Notes: generated by a model from the letters alone, not told the origin. DNA of 64,000 bases from JAYZDF01 sp036337945 (GCA_036337945.1 JAYZDF010000082.1:1-64000), one strand, 5' to 3'; shown: positions 43,055-52,464, numbered from the stretch's first letter. Numbers and translations: made by a program.

Positions 43055-43291
43055 GCGTTTGCATTGGCCTATGCATTCTAAGGGAAACTTCTAGATGCGA
43101 TGGGCTGCGCTGGGGGTAACACAAAGAAACGACCTAGACGACACGAAATTTCTCAATCTTACCTATGATTTGACAACAATTAGCTCGCCTCTTGAGACCT
43201 CATCCTCGGAGCGCTTAGGCAGCCCGTTCACGTGTATTTCATGTCCAACAACCACCAACGCAATAGAGGGTTTCTTTGGCTCGCGGCAAAT
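43055..43291. other. Intergenic gap between pseudokinase and bamA
   Basis: 237 bases with no credible gene. On the minus strand it contains a TAGAAT 20 bases before the bamA ATG. I see no paired -35 box, terminator or repeat. Confidence 0.4.
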
Positions 43292-44992
43292 TCACCTTTT
43301 CGGAGGATCATGAGGTTCGTCCGTCTCAATCCACACGTTGGCTCTGCGTTCACTCAATCCGAGCTGAGATTTAGTTTTCGACCAAATTTTTTCGACCGCA
43401 TTACGAGCTATTGGTGACGACTTATACGCATATATCGCGCCAAATAGCGTCGTGAGCAAAACGACTACGCCAGTTGCAACACGATTGAATCGTTGCCTCG
43501 CAAATTCCTCGCGACGCTTTTGCTGACGCTCACCTCGGATTTTCAGTTCTCTATCGCGGAGTCGGTTGTGCTCAAGGACATTCTTCTTATCGTCTAATTC
43601 CAGTGATATTTCATTCGAAGCTCGTGACATGTTTTGTTTAATATCGGCGGGGAAATCGGTTCTAAAATCCGTATTAACTGGTCGAGTAGCGGGGTCCAGT
43701 GAGCTTTCGTAAGCCGCCAATGGCGGTCTAACGGGCTTCTCGACGGGGCGTTCGTCTTCGGTGAAATCTATCGATTCGATTGCATTTTCAATTTCTCCCG
43801 TGAGGTCCCTTGCCGAGTTTAGTTCTACAAAATCACTCGGTAGCTCCTCAAGGACATCCATCAGGGGGGACTGCAGCTCATCAGTGCGAAGCGGTGTCAG
43901 CTTTTGCTTGGGTATCTTTTTTTGCGACTTTGTCTCGAGAATTGCTAATTCGGCGGGAGAAACAAGATCTGTGACCGGTTCTTCGTTATCTCTAAATTCT
44001 GTCGGCACGCTGAATTTCTCAATAATAGGTTGAGGCGTTTCGGCAGCAAGAGCCGAGCCATTGGCGTTCCCAATCTCACGCGGCGTGGCGAAAGCGTCGC
44101 CCGAATCTCTCGAGCGGGGCTCATCTCCGAAAAATTTACGAAGCCCGGCCCGTCCTAACTCCATCTCGGCAGGCGAAATCGACCAACGTTGCTCCACTGC
44201 TTTTCTAAATGCACTCAGCGAATCAAACCGATCTTGAATAGTGGTGGCTAAGGCGCGCGGCAGACAGTGCAACACGGGTTTTAGCTTGAGGTCTGCAAAT
44301 TCGCTTTCTGCTTCAAACGAATTCGCCAAGCTACAGAAGTCTGTTTGCATCGAAACATTCAGATACAGCTTTGGCGCAATCACTACAAGAGCCACAGCCG
44401 CGACAGAAAAAACATCCATCATCGGGGTGCCTTTAGAGATCGTGAGGTTGAATTCAGGAGCTCGGAACGGCAAACTTTTTTGGTTCATAGTCTCCGGTAA
44501 TCCCGTGGCAGGAAAGCGTACATCGAGCAATTTGGCTGAGCCGTTCGACACCACAACAATCTTTCCTAAGCCGAAGCATCCATGTCCCCAATGAGTGACT
44601 GCGCCATCTGCCCGCTCAGGCGGACATTCGTGAATTCTTTCTAATGCTCTGAAAATATCCTGGAGTACAACAAACGCCGAGCTGGTGTCCCAGTTATATT
44701 TACCTTGGCTGACCTGCTCAAGGATTTCAGCAAGGTTATGGTGCGGACCAGGCTGGTAACGTAATGAAGTTGGGCCATTGTCCGACTCTTCAATCTTTGG
44801 CACCAAGATAAGCTCGCTTGAAAGTTTTTGAGCATAATTCCGCTCCTGGTAAAAACTTTCGAGAACTCTCGCCCGGTCACGGACGTCCTCCTTCGCCATT
44901 CGGACGTAAGAGGAATCTAAACTCTGTAATCGGATAAAACTAAGAGCGTCTGAGGTCACTTCTAGACTTAGGGCGTCGCTCAAATCATTCAT
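43292..44992 (-). CDS. Membrane-anchored protein with kinase-like (pseudokinase) domain
   Basis: 566 residues. Residues about 30-270 read like a degenerate Ser/Thr kinase: ALERIHECP where kinases have the helix E, HWGHGCFGLGKIVVV at 134-148 in place of HRDLKPENVLI (HRD replaced by HWG, so the catalytic Asp is lost), LLDVRF at 155-160 in place of DFG with only the Asp kept, and FRAPEF at 176-181 matching the APE motif, followed by DVFSVAAVAL. No glycine-rich loop or obvious Lys is present, so catalysis is unlikely. A charged linker (270-500) leads to one membrane helix at about 505-522 and a 44-residue tail. It lies 66 bases after the Hsp70 gene 45059-46888 and follows the J-domain gene. Kinase homology is clear only in the C-lobe. 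Possible role: an allosteric regulator of the chaperones. Confidence 0.7.
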   Translation of the reverse strand: MNDLSDALSLEVTSDALSFIRLQSLDSSYVRMAKEDVRDRARVLESFYQERNYAQKLSSELILVPKIEESDNGPTSLRYQPGPHHNLAEILEQVSQGKYNWDTSSAFVVLQDIFRALERIHECPPERADGAVTHWGHGCFGLGKIVVVSNGSAKLLDVRFPATGLPETMNQKSLPFRAPEFNLTISKGTPMMDVFSVAAVALVVIAPKLYLNVSMQTDFCSLANSFEAESEFADLKLKPVLHCLPRALATTIQDRFDSLSAFRKAVEQRWSISPAEMELGRAGLRKFFGDEPRSRDSGDAFATPREIGNANGSALAAETPQPIIEKFSVPTEFRDNEEPVTDLVSPAELAILETKSQKKIPKQKLTPLRTDELQSPLMDVLEELPSDFVELNSARDLTGEIENAIESIDFTEDERPVEKPVRPPLAAYESSLDPATRPVNTDFRTDFPADIKQNMSRASNEISLELDDKKNVLEHNRLRDRELKIRGERQQKRREEFARQRFNRVATGVVVLLTTLFGAIYAYKSSPIARNAVEKIWSKTKSQLGLSERRANVWIETDEPHDPPKR

Positions 44993-45058
44993 CTTAGCTC
45001 ATAAGGTAGGTGCAAACATCAGCAGAAAGCATAGTTTTTTCGAGTTCGGATTATTCAA

Positions 45059-46888
45059 CTAGCCTAACTTTTGCGCCACGCCTCGAAGCATTTTTAACGT
45101 TCTTTCAACTGCAGCTTTGCTGTCGTCGACAGGAGCTTTGTCGCCCGTTTCAATGGCACTGCGTGCTCGCTCTACAGTCTCAGACACTTTCCTGAGAGCA
45201 TCTTGGCCAAATTCGGATCCAGAAATCACAGTCTCAACCTGGGGAACCAAATCATCAATTTCACGCAGTAATGCTTCGAGCTCAGCTTTTGCTTCACTAA
45301 ACGCATCGGAGGTTTTTACACCTACGGCATATTCTTCTGCTTCTTCCGTCATCTGACGAATCTCTTCCTCTGTGAGGCCAGAAGACGCAGTCACCGTAAT
45401 GCTTTGTTGAACGTCAGTTTCAAGGTCTCGAGCAGAAACCGATACGATACCATCCGCTGAAATCTCGAATGTAACCTCAACCTCGACTTGCCCGCGAGGA
45501 GCTTCGCGAAGGCCCGACAATAAGAACTCACCCAAAAGCTCGTTTTCTTCGGCTCGATTCGAGTCGCCTTGAAAGACCATAATCCTAACTGTTGTTTGGT
45601 TATCACGAACGGTCGTAAATATCTTACCTTGGTCAGTTGGGACGGTTGTGTTCTTTTCGATAATTGTCTGGAAGTAGCCTTCCGCAATCATGATTCCAAG
45701 ATTATGCGGGGTCACATCCAACAGAAGCACTTCACTCCTTTCGTCGAGCAATGCAGCCCCCTGAATCGCCGCACCAAGAGCTACTACTTCATCCGGGTGA
45801 ACGCTTCTGGACGGAGGCAGACCAAAATACTCTTTGCACATTTCTTGAATGCGAGGAGTTCTGGTTTGACCGCCCACAAGAATCACGTCATCGAGGTCAC
45901 CCTTGTCCAGTCGTGCGGTTTCCAGAGTTTTCTGGCATATCTGGATACACCTTTCACAGAGGTCTGAAACAAGATCATTAAATATGTCTCGAGTGAGTGT
46001 TTTTTGAAGATGTAAAGCGTCGTTATTTCCTGTCGAAATGATAAACGGTAAGTTTATCTCTGTCTGGGGTGCTACGGATAGCTCACACTTCGCTTTTTCC
46101 GCTGCATCTTTCAGTCGCTGAAAGGCCATTCGGTCTTTGCGTAAATCAATCTCGTGCTCTTTCAGGAATGCAAACACGAGCCACTCAATGATTCGGTAAT
46201 CGAAATCCTCGCCACCGAGAAGAGTGTCCCCAGAAGTCGCGAGCACCTCGAAGACACCATTTCCGATTTCGAGCACCGAAATATCGAAGGTACCTCCGCC
46301 CAGGTCAAAGACGGCTACTTTGCGGTTGATCGTTTTGCCATAGCCATACGCCAAAGCTGCAGCTGTCGGCTCATTGATAATTCGTACAACGTCAAGACCA
46401 GCAATCCGGCCAGCGTCTTTGGTCGCTTGACGCTGGTTATCATTGAAATAAGCAGGAACAGTAATCACGGCCTTGCTCACTTCATATCCAAGATTTTGGT
46501 CCGCAATCAGCTTCATTTCACTGAGGATCATCGAGCTGATTTCGGACAAACTGTACATCTTTCCGCGCAATTCAATACGCACGTCTTGATGTGGACCTTC
46601 GGTAATATGATAAGGGCAGGTTTCAATAGCCTCTTTGATTTCAGGCGTGTCCCATCTTCGGCCGATCAGGCGTTTTGCTGCGTAAACGGTATTCTCTGCG
46701 TTAATGATAGATTGCCGTTTCGCAACGTGCCCAATCATCCTACGCCCAGAGTCTGCAATCGCTACAACAGATGGAGTTGTACGATATCCACCTCGGTTTG
46801 GGATAACCTTTGGTACACCATTGTCCACAACAGCCACGCACGAGTTTGTCGTACCTAAATCAATTCCTATGACGGTTTCTTCTTCCAT
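45059..46888 (-). CDS. Hsp70 chaperone (DnaK-type), full length
   Basis: 609-residue Hsp70. ATPase motifs are complete: GIDLGTTNSC at 8-17, NEPTAAALAYG, DLGGGTFDISVLE, VILVGGQTRTP. The linker is EVLLLDVTPHNLGI, followed by the substrate-binding beta-sandwich (NELLGEFLLSGL) and a helical lid of about 110 residues, ending VAQKLG without the EEVD-like end of DnaK. Relative to the housekeeping DnaK it is slightly short. It follows a J-domain protein gene (46922-48151) with 33 bases between and precedes the pseudokinase gene, so the three form a likely operon and this is probably a dedicated rather than general Hsp70. No grpE is nearby. The second Hsp70 in the window (3803-5344) lacks this lid. 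Confidence 0.93.
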   Translation of the reverse strand: MEEETVIGIDLGTTNSCVAVVDNGVPKVIPNRGGYRTTPSVVAIADSGRRMIGHVAKRQSIINAENTVYAAKRLIGRRWDTPEIKEAIETCPYHITEGPHQDVRIELRGKMYSLSEISSMILSEMKLIADQNLGYEVSKAVITVPAYFNDNQRQATKDAGRIAGLDVVRIINEPTAAALAYGYGKTINRKVAVFDLGGGTFDISVLEIGNGVFEVLATSGDTLLGGEDFDYRIIEWLVFAFLKEHEIDLRKDRMAFQRLKDAAEKAKCELSVAPQTEINLPFIISTGNNDALHLQKTLTRDIFNDLVSDLCERCIQICQKTLETARLDKGDLDDVILVGGQTRTPRIQEMCKEYFGLPPSRSVHPDEVVALGAAIQGAALLDERSEVLLLDVTPHNLGIMIAEGYFQTIIEKNTTVPTDQGKIFTTVRDNQTTVRIMVFQGDSNRAEENELLGEFLLSGLREAPRGQVEVEVTFEISADGIVSVSARDLETDVQQSITVTASSGLTEEEIRQMTEEAEEYAVGVKTSDAFSEAKAELEALLREIDDLVPQVETVISGSEFGQDALRKVSETVERARSAIETGDKAPVDDSKAAVERTLKMLRGVAQKLG

Positions 46889-46921
46889 ATTATTTTGCCT
46901 TTTACACTCTCTGTGACGAGC

Positions 46922-48151
46922 CTATATGCCCCACTTCAAGCGTTTGAGTCTCTTTTTTACTTCGACGTATGTTGGACGAAATTTGAGTGCTTGCTCGTAG
47001 GCACGTTTCGCTAACTTATCCATCGATACTTTTTCATAGAGTCTGCCTAGCACATAAAATGCTTCAGCCTCCTCGGGTAATAATGCTACTGCACGCTGCG
47101 CGTGCCCTAAGGCTACCTGCGCATCTCGGCCACCCATGAGTAAATTGTATGCGAGACGAAGTCTCGCTTTACCGCTATTTGGCGCAATCCGAACGGCCTC
47201 CTCGAACATGTCAATTGCGTCATCCCAAACGAGCGTCGCTTCGTACTTTCCACCTTTCCTGAGGTATTTCTGAATGCGATGTTCTCCAGCATTGTCACGG
47301 AGTCGGGTCGCAAGTTCTTGATACTCTGGTCGGTTACTATCGTAAGTGACAGCCATTTGAACTGCTCTAAGCGCATCCATCGTTCGGCCCGCGGATTCAA
47401 GGTCTAGCGCTTCTTCGTAAAACTTTTTCGCCTGCAGCATTCGTTGACGAACAGGATTATTTTTCAGCCGCCGTTTCCGAACTTGTTCCTTGTGCCGTTT
47501 TTCACGTTCCTCATCTTTCTTTGCGCGCATCAGTTCATCAAGTTCTTCAGGCGAGAACTCGAACACGCAGGTCTCATCATATTCCTTTCGTTTTTCAGGT
47601 TTTGACAGGACTCGATAAGCTTCATTGATTTGCTTGTAAATGACTTCAATCATTCGCTTGAACGAACCTAAGTTGCCCCTTGGAAATCGGTCAGGATGCC
47701 ACTCTTTACTACGCATGAAGTAGCTTTTCTTGATTTCTGAGGCTTCTGCGCGATGCGATACCTGTAACAGCTCGTAATGATTCCATCCCTCCAGATGTTC
47801 ATGCGTCCAAATGATGCGTTTACGGTTCGGTTCATCTAGCTCGCAAGTTTCCATCATTAGGTTGGCGGGAAAAATAAAGGAACCGTAGTCTCCTGCGGCA
47901 CCTGGTTTGGCCGGTTTCGGTTTTGGCTGTTCGGCGGATATGTTCCCAAACGATATGATGCCAGCCCGAGCCAAACGAGTAAGGATGGTTTTGGTTTCGC
48001 CAACATTCTTGCCAATTAGTGTTGCGAGTTGACTCACTCCGCTTCGACCGTCGATGCGAGACGCAACAAAGGCATCTTCCACGGTAATATTGGCCTTTGT
48101 TAGATCTACCCCGGCGAGCAGCTCGGGTATTGGTTCTGTTGGACTGACCAC
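46922..48151 (-). CDS. J-domain protein with N-terminal winged-helix-like region and TPRs
   Basis: 409-residue Hsp70 co-chaperone. Residues 15-70 look like a small helix-turn-helix fold (DAFVASRIDGRSGVSQLATLI, ILTRLARAGIISF). A J domain spans about 122-192: NHYELLQVS, the catalytic HPD at 152-154 in KEWHPDRFP, and YKQINEAYRVLSKPEKRKEYD. A basic coiled-coil stretch (RAKKDEEREKRHKEQVRKRR) precedes four or five TPR motifs over the last 180 residues. The HPD means it should stimulate an Hsp70, which is encoded directly downstream. There is no zinc-finger or C-terminal DnaJ substrate domain; the TPRs would bind clients instead. The start is GTG at 48151. A 12-base palindrome lies upstream at 48167-48178. 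Confidence 0.88.
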   Translation of the reverse strand: MVSPTEPIPELLAGVDLTKANITVEDAFVASRIDGRSGVSQLATLIGKNVGETKTILTRLARAGIISFGNISAEQPKPKPAKPGAAGDYGSFIFPANLMMETCELDEPNRKRIIWTHEHLEGWNHYELLQVSHRAEASEIKKSYFMRSKEWHPDRFPRGNLGSFKRMIEVIYKQINEAYRVLSKPEKRKEYDETCVFEFSPEELDELMRAKKDEEREKRHKEQVRKRRLKNNPVRQRMLQAKKFYEEALDLESAGRTMDALRAVQMAVTYDSNRPEYQELATRLRDNAGEHRIQKYLRKGGKYEATLVWDDAIDMFEEAVRIAPNSGKARLRLAYNLLMGGRDAQVALGHAQRAVALLPEEAEAFYVLGRLYEKVSMDKLAKRAYEQALKFRPTYVEVKKRLKRLKWGI

Positions 48152-48166
48152 GATTAGTTCAGCTCT

Positions 48167-48178
48167 CCACTAAAGTGG
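48167..48178. repeat. Short perfect inverted repeat upstream of the J-domain gene
   Basis: CCACTAAAGTGG: arms CCACT/AGTGG around AA (and vice versa on the other strand), 16 bases before the GTG at 48151. It lies in the 92-base gap after argD and could be an operator or a small hairpin in the leader. It is not the CIRCE heat-shock element. Confidence 0.2.
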
Positions 48179-48243
48179 GATGGGCGATTTATCAACCTAA
48201 GACCACTCACGCGGCACAAGGTTTCCATCGACCAGGGAGAGCG

Positions 48244-49479
48244 TCAAGCTACTGGGCCGAAATCATTCATGAGTTTGTCGATCGAAGTTTCAAATACTGA
48301 CAAAGCGGTATCAACGTGAGATTCCTCAAGAATGAGGGGTGGAGCCAGTCGAAAGACCTGAAGGCCTGCGATGTGACTGAGAATGCCACGCTCTCGGCAT
48401 TCTCCAACCAGAGCTTTAGCATCGAAGTGTAATTCGGGTTTTAGTTCCGCCCCAATCAGTAAGCCTCGTCCTCTTACCTCCTGAAAACACTCGTATTTTT
48501 CATTTATCTGGCGCAGCCCTGCCATGAGCTGCTCTCCCCGAGCGGCCACATTCTCGAGGAACGCCGGTTCGTTGAGTGCCTCAAAAACAACTTTGCCTGC
48601 CACGCAAGCCACCGGGTTTCCTCCGTAGGTCGTTGCGTGACTTCCGTAAGAAAGTGAAGACCCCACTGCGTTCGTGGCAACCATGGCGCCGAGTGGAAGA
48701 CCTGCTCCGATTCCTTTAGCAAGCGTCATAATGTCTGGCTCAACATTCTCAAACTGGTGGGCAAACACATGACCTGTGCGACCCACTCCTACTTGTACTT
48801 CGTCAAATATGAGAACAGCGCCAACCTCATCACAACGGTCTCGGATCGATTTGAGAAAACCGGGTGTCGGTACGCGGACTCCACCTTCCCCCTGCATTGG
48901 CTCGATAATGACTCCTGCTGTGCGTTCTGTAATGCCTTCCTCAAGGACTGAAACATCATCAAACGGGAGGTAACGGAAACCTTCTGGCAACGGCTGAAAA
49001 CCGATGTGATATTTCGGTTGGGCCGTAGCAGTGAGCGCGGCGAACGTTCGCCCGTGAAAAGAGCCCAAAAAGCTAACGATTTCGTTTCTGTCTTTGTGCC
49101 CTCTATCGTGAGCGTATTTACGGGCCAATTTAATCGCCGCTTCATTTGCTTCCGCACCGGAATTACAAAAATAAACGCCATCGAAAAAGCCAGAAGCACA
49201 CATGAGCTCTGCCAGCTCAATCGAGGGCTGATTGAGATATAAGTTCGAGGTGTGCAAGATTTTCTTGGTCTGCTCAACGATAGCAGAGACTAGTTTCGGG
49301 TGATTATGGCCTAACGCACTCACGGCGATACCGGAAATCATGTCCAAGAATTGATTACCTTCAGCATCAAATATATGAACGCCCTCTCCTCTCTCCAATA
49401 ACAACGGAGCGGGCCGATAATTTGGAGTAAAGGCCTCAGTTGCCCGGTTCTTCCAACTAGAATTAATCATCGTGGTCAC
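48244..49479 (-). CDS. argD: Acetylornithine/ornithine-type aminotransferase (class III)
   Basis: PLP-dependent transaminase of 411 residues, most like acetylornithine aminotransferase (arginine biosynthesis, N-acetylornithine + 2-oxoglutarate). Motifs: MISGIAVSALGHNHPKLV at the N-terminus, CNSGAEANEAAIKLARK (phosphate site), SFLGSFHGRTFAALTATAQPKY, VIIEPMQGEGGV, IFDEVQVGVGRTG with the PLP-contacting Asp, and the Schiff-base Lys in LAKGIGAGLPLGAM. The arginine-recognition part YGGNPVACVAG is also present. It starts with GTG at 49479; an ATG three codons later is an equally possible start. It sits four bases after hslU, an unusual neighbour. Related class-III enzymes (succinylornithine, 4-aminobutyrate) share these motifs, so the exact substrate is probable. 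Confidence 0.88.
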   Translation of the reverse strand: MTTMINSSWKNRATEAFTPNYRPAPLLLERGEGVHIFDAEGNQFLDMISGIAVSALGHNHPKLVSAIVEQTKKILHTSNLYLNQPSIELAELMCASGFFDGVYFCNSGAEANEAAIKLARKYAHDRGHKDRNEIVSFLGSFHGRTFAALTATAQPKYHIGFQPLPEGFRYLPFDDVSVLEEGITERTAGVIIEPMQGEGGVRVPTPGFLKSIRDRCDEVGAVLIFDEVQVGVGRTGHVFAHQFENVEPDIMTLAKGIGAGLPLGAMVATNAVGSSLSYGSHATTYGGNPVACVAGKVVFEALNEPAFLENVAARGEQLMAGLRQINEKYECFQEVRGRGLLIGAELKPELHFDAKALVGECRERGILSHIAGLQVFRLAPPLILEESHVDTALSVFETSIDKLMNDFGPVA

Positions 49480-49482
49480 ATA

Positions 49483-50886
49483 CTACAAGACAAACCGAGA
49501 TAAATCTTCGGATTCCAGAATAGAAGCCAGTTTTTCTTCCACCATTTGTCCGCCGACCTCCACTTCGTGGTTCTTTTGTTCAGGAGCAGTAAAGGAAAGC
49601 TCTTCAAGTAGGGTTTCTAAAATGGTGTGCAGGCGGCGGGCGCCAATGTTCTCGACTTGTTCATTCGCCTGCGCAGCGAAGTGCGCGATTCGCTCGATTG
49701 CGTCATCAGTGAAACTCAAGCGAACGCCTTCTGTCTCCATAAGCGCAATATATTGGCGAACGAGAGAGTTTTTGGGTTCTTGAAGAATTCGTATGAAGTC
49801 TTCTTTCTTCAAAGCATCTAACTCAACGCGAATTGGGAAACGCCCTTGCAGTTCTGGGATCAAATCAGAAGGATTCGACTGATGAAAAGCGCCCGCTGCT
49901 ACAAACAAGATGTGATCTGTTTTGACGCGTCCGTGCTTTGTCGTAACGGTAGAGCCCTCAACGATAGGCAGTAAATCTCGTTGTACTCCCTCTCGGGACA
50001 CATCTGGCCCGTTTCCGCCGCGAGATTTTGTCTGTCCACCGACGATCTTATCTACCTCATCGATGAAAACAATGCCGCTTTCCTGGACTCTGACCAGCGC
50101 TTTTCGCTGGATTTTGTCGTTATCTACGAGCTTCTCAGCCTCTTCTTTCTCAATATGTTCTCGAGCTTCTACTATCGTAAGTTTCCTTCTCTTTTTAGGT
50201 CCGCCCTTTATTCCCATCATATCTTGAATTTGAAAAACCATATCCTGCACGCCATCGCTGCTGAAATTCTGAATCGTGGACATCGGTGCGCGAGCAGAAA
50301 CTTCTAGCTCGACCTCCCGTTCATCGAGTTTGCCTTCTCTCAACATCCGCCGAAACGTCTCTCGCGTCTTGGAAGACTCTTCCGTTGTGCTTTGAGACGG
50401 ATTTGGGTTGTCTAGTGTAGACTCAAAACTTCTGCCTTCCGAGGACGAAGACGACGGTGGGAGCAGCAGGTCTAAAAGGCGTTCTTCGGTGGCTTTCGCC
50501 GCCTTTCCCTGCACTTCTGTTTCAGCGATTTCACGTTCTAGGTTTATACCTTCTTCCATCAAATCACGAATCATCGACTCTACGTCTCGCCCAACATATC
50601 CAACCTCAGTAAACTTTGAGGCTTCAACTTTTACAAACGGAGCTTGGATGAGCTTTGCTAATCTTCTGGCGATCTCCGTTTTTCCTACGCCAGTGGGGCC
50701 TATCATCAGGATATTTTTCGGGACAATGTCCGCTTGCATTTCTTCGGGAACACGTTGGCGGCGCCAGCGATTTCTCAAAGCGATAGCCACTGCTCGTTTT
50801 GCTTTGTCTTGCCCGACAATATAGCGATCAAGTTCTCCGACTGTTTCTCTAGGCGTGAAAGCATATTGCTCAATCAATGTTTTCAT
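49483..50886 (-). CDS. hslU: HslU (ClpY) ATPase of the HslUV protease
   Basis: AAA+ unfoldase of 467 residues that feeds proteins into HslV. The P-loop is GPTGVGKTEIARRL near residue 59; an intermediate I domain covers about 110-240, with the family's KVEASKFTEVGYVGRDVESM before it; Walker B is IVFIDEVDKI, followed by VSREGVQRDLLPIVEG and the arginine-finger region LQGRFPIRVEL. The C-terminus ends in EDLSRFVL, the tail that inserts into HslV and opens it. Start is ATG at 50886, overlapping the hslV stop by four bases. The I domain holds an acidic, Ser-rich linker (LLPPSSSSSEGR). Complete and very likely active. Confidence 0.97.
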   Translation of the reverse strand: MKTLIEQYAFTPRETVGELDRYIVGQDKAKRAVAIALRNRWRRQRVPEEMQADIVPKNILMIGPTGVGKTEIARRLAKLIQAPFVKVEASKFTEVGYVGRDVESMIRDLMEEGINLEREIAETEVQGKAAKATEERLLDLLLPPSSSSSEGRSFESTLDNPNPSQSTTEESSKTRETFRRMLREGKLDEREVELEVSARAPMSTIQNFSSDGVQDMVFQIQDMMGIKGGPKKRRKLTIVEAREHIEKEEAEKLVDNDKIQRKALVRVQESGIVFIDEVDKIVGGQTKSRGGNGPDVSREGVQRDLLPIVEGSTVTTKHGRVKTDHILFVAAGAFHQSNPSDLIPELQGRFPIRVELDALKKEDFIRILQEPKNSLVRQYIALMETEGVRLSFTDDAIERIAHFAAQANEQVENIGARRLHTILETLLEELSFTAPEQKNHEVEVGGQMVEEKLASILESEDLSRFVL

Positions 50887-51440
50887 TCTGATAATTCCTC
50901 AATCGTGAACTCTGTATTCGTATAAATGCAGACTTCGCTCGCAATCTGTAAGGCTATTTCAACAATTTCTTTGGGAGATTTATCCGTGTGACGAACCATT
51001 GCTCGCGCCGCCGCTAAAGCGATCGAGCCTCCACTACCAATTCCAGCAACGCCCTCTTCTGGTTCGAGCACGTCTCCATTTCCGGTGATCACCAACGTAT
51101 TTTCCTTATCCGCGACGATCAACATTGCTTCGAGGCGACGTAAATAACGGTCCGTTCGCCAGTCTTTGGCAAGTTCAACAGCAGAGCGTAATAGCTGGCC
51201 GCCATGCTCCTTAAGCTTACCTTCGAAGCGTTCAAATAATGTAAAAGCGTCAGCCGTAGAACCCGCAAAGCCGGCAAGAACTTTGCCATTGTAGAGACGC
51301 CGCACCTTCTTGGCAGTCGACTTCAATACCGTCTGACCAAAACTCACTTGCCCATCTCCGGCGAGGGCCACGTAATTACCCTTGCGTACTGAAATAATTG
51401 TTGTGCCGTGAAATGCCGGCATTTGGTGGTCGGAGGCCAT
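50883..51440 (-). CDS. hslV: HslV (ClpQ) proteasome-like protease
   Basis: N-terminal-nucleophile threonine peptidase, the proteolytic core of HslUV. The mature N-terminus is Thr in HGTTIISVRKGNYVAL (second residue after processing), preceded by about 12 residues that would be removed. The active site also includes GDGQVSFG, the Lys of TVLKSTAKKVRRL, and GSGGSIALAAARAM further on. 185 residues, slightly longer than the E. coli protein because of the leader. ATG at 51440 is used here; an in-frame ATG at 51422 would shorten the leader to six residues. The stop overlaps the start of hslU, as in most bacteria. The upstream gene is xerC, again a common arrangement. Confidence 0.95.
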   Translation of the reverse strand: MASDHQMPAFHGTTIISVRKGNYVALAGDGQVSFGQTVLKSTAKKVRRLYNGKVLAGFAGSTADAFTLFERFEGKLKEHGGQLLRSAVELAKDWRTDRYLRRLEAMLIVADKENTLVITGNGDVLEPEEGVAGIGSGGSIALAAARAMVRHTDKSPKEIVEIALQIASEVCIYTNTEFTIEELSE

Positions 51441-51524
51441 GTCTGGCGTACGTTGCTCACCCTAGACCAATCGTCAAGCCAATCCTGCGTCTATCCCAGC
51501 AAAATTATCTATAAGCATACGGGA

Positions 51525-52457
51525 TCACTCGGCATCGAAGTCATCGGAAAGCGGATGCGCACCGTCATAAACATTTCGAAGATGCTCAATCGATACCGCA
51601 GTATACCTTTGAGTTGTGCCCAGACTCGAGTGTCCTAACATCTCTTGAATAGAACGAAGGTCCGCACCACCGTCCAACAGATGTGTCGCGAAACTATGTC
51701 TCATCATGTGCGGGGTAATTCGCTGAGGCATCTCTGCGTTTTCCGCGCGACGATGGAGGCGTTTCGCTAAACCTCTAGAAGAAAGTCGGCCCCCACGAAA
51801 GTTGATAAATAAAGCCTCTTCGCTCAAGCGATTCCTTTTTTCTAGTAGGCTTCGCCTTGCCACAAGCCATTCCGCCAAACTCTCTTTGACCTTTCCACCA
51901 AAAGGGACAATTCGTTCCTTACGACCTTTACCTAAAACACGAATTGTATCCCGTCGATGGTCGATATCCCCAATGTCTAAGCCTACTAACTCTGCTGCAC
52001 GAATTCCTGCTCCGTATAACAGTTCTGCAATAGCTTGATCCCTCGTCTCTAGTTGAGTGTTCTTCGATGCGGGCGCTTCCGAATCCAACAGTTGAAATAC
52101 ATGATCTACACCTATTCCTCGGGGCAGTGGTTGGGGTAGCTTTGGAGAGCTTATCGTGCTCGCGACATTATCTTTCACCCAGCCTCTTGAGACCAAAAAC
52201 TTATAAAAAGAGCGAAGTGCAGACAGTTTTCTCGCTCTCGTTCTCGCTTGAGTAGAATCGTGAATATCGGCCACATATTTTCGAATATACATAGCAGTGA
52301 GCCGGCTCGGGCCATGTTCGAAGCCAAGTTCGCGCACGAAGGCTACAAATGCTCTGAGGTCGCTCCCGTATGCTCGTATTGTATGCTTTGAGACTCGTCG
52401 CTCATGAGCCAAAAATTGGGTAAACTCAGAAATGGCTTCTTCGAATGTCTTCGACAC
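51525..52457 (-). CDS. xerC: Tyrosine recombinase XerC/XerD type
   Basis: Site-specific recombinase of 310 residues that resolves chromosome dimers at dif. The N-terminal SAM-like core-binding domain spans about 1-100 (VSKHTIRAYGSDLRAFVAF), the catalytic domain 110-305. All catalytic residues are visible: Arg153 in YGAGIRAAEL, Lys177 in LGKGRKERIVP, His250 and Arg253 in HMMRHSFATHLL, His276 in LGHSSLG and the nucleophile Tyr285 in TQRYTAV. The start is GTG at 52457, seven bases after trmFO, and the order trmFO-xerC-hslV-hslU is a familiar one from Gram-positive and deltaproteobacterial genomes. I did not find a dif site in the window. Confidence 0.93.
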   Translation of the reverse strand: MSKTFEEAISEFTQFLAHERRVSKHTIRAYGSDLRAFVAFVRELGFEHGPSRLTAMYIRKYVADIHDSTQARTRARKLSALRSFYKFLVSRGWVKDNVASTISSPKLPQPLPRGIGVDHVFQLLDSEAPASKNTQLETRDQAIAELLYGAGIRAAELVGLDIGDIDHRRDTIRVLGKGRKERIVPFGGKVKESLAEWLVARRSLLEKRNRLSEEALFINFRGGRLSSRGLAKRLHRRAENAEMPQRITPHMMRHSFATHLLDGGADLRSIQEMLGHSSLGTTQRYTAVSIEHLRNVYDGAHPLSDDFDAE

Positions 52458-52464
52458 CTAAAAA

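Noticed and set aside
46154..46858. 234-residue plus-strand frame opposite the second Hsp70
   Set aside because: Antisense of strongly conserved Hsp70 motifs; long antisense frames are common over such biased sequence.
48167..48178. CIRCE-type heat-shock operator upstream of the J-domain gene
   Set aside because: The palindrome CCACTAAAGTGG lacks the CIRCE arms and nine-base spacing, and no sigma32-like promoter fits convincingly.
51441..51524. dif site near xerC
   Set aside because: No 28-base XerC/XerD-type half-site pair was recognisable in the gaps next to xerC.
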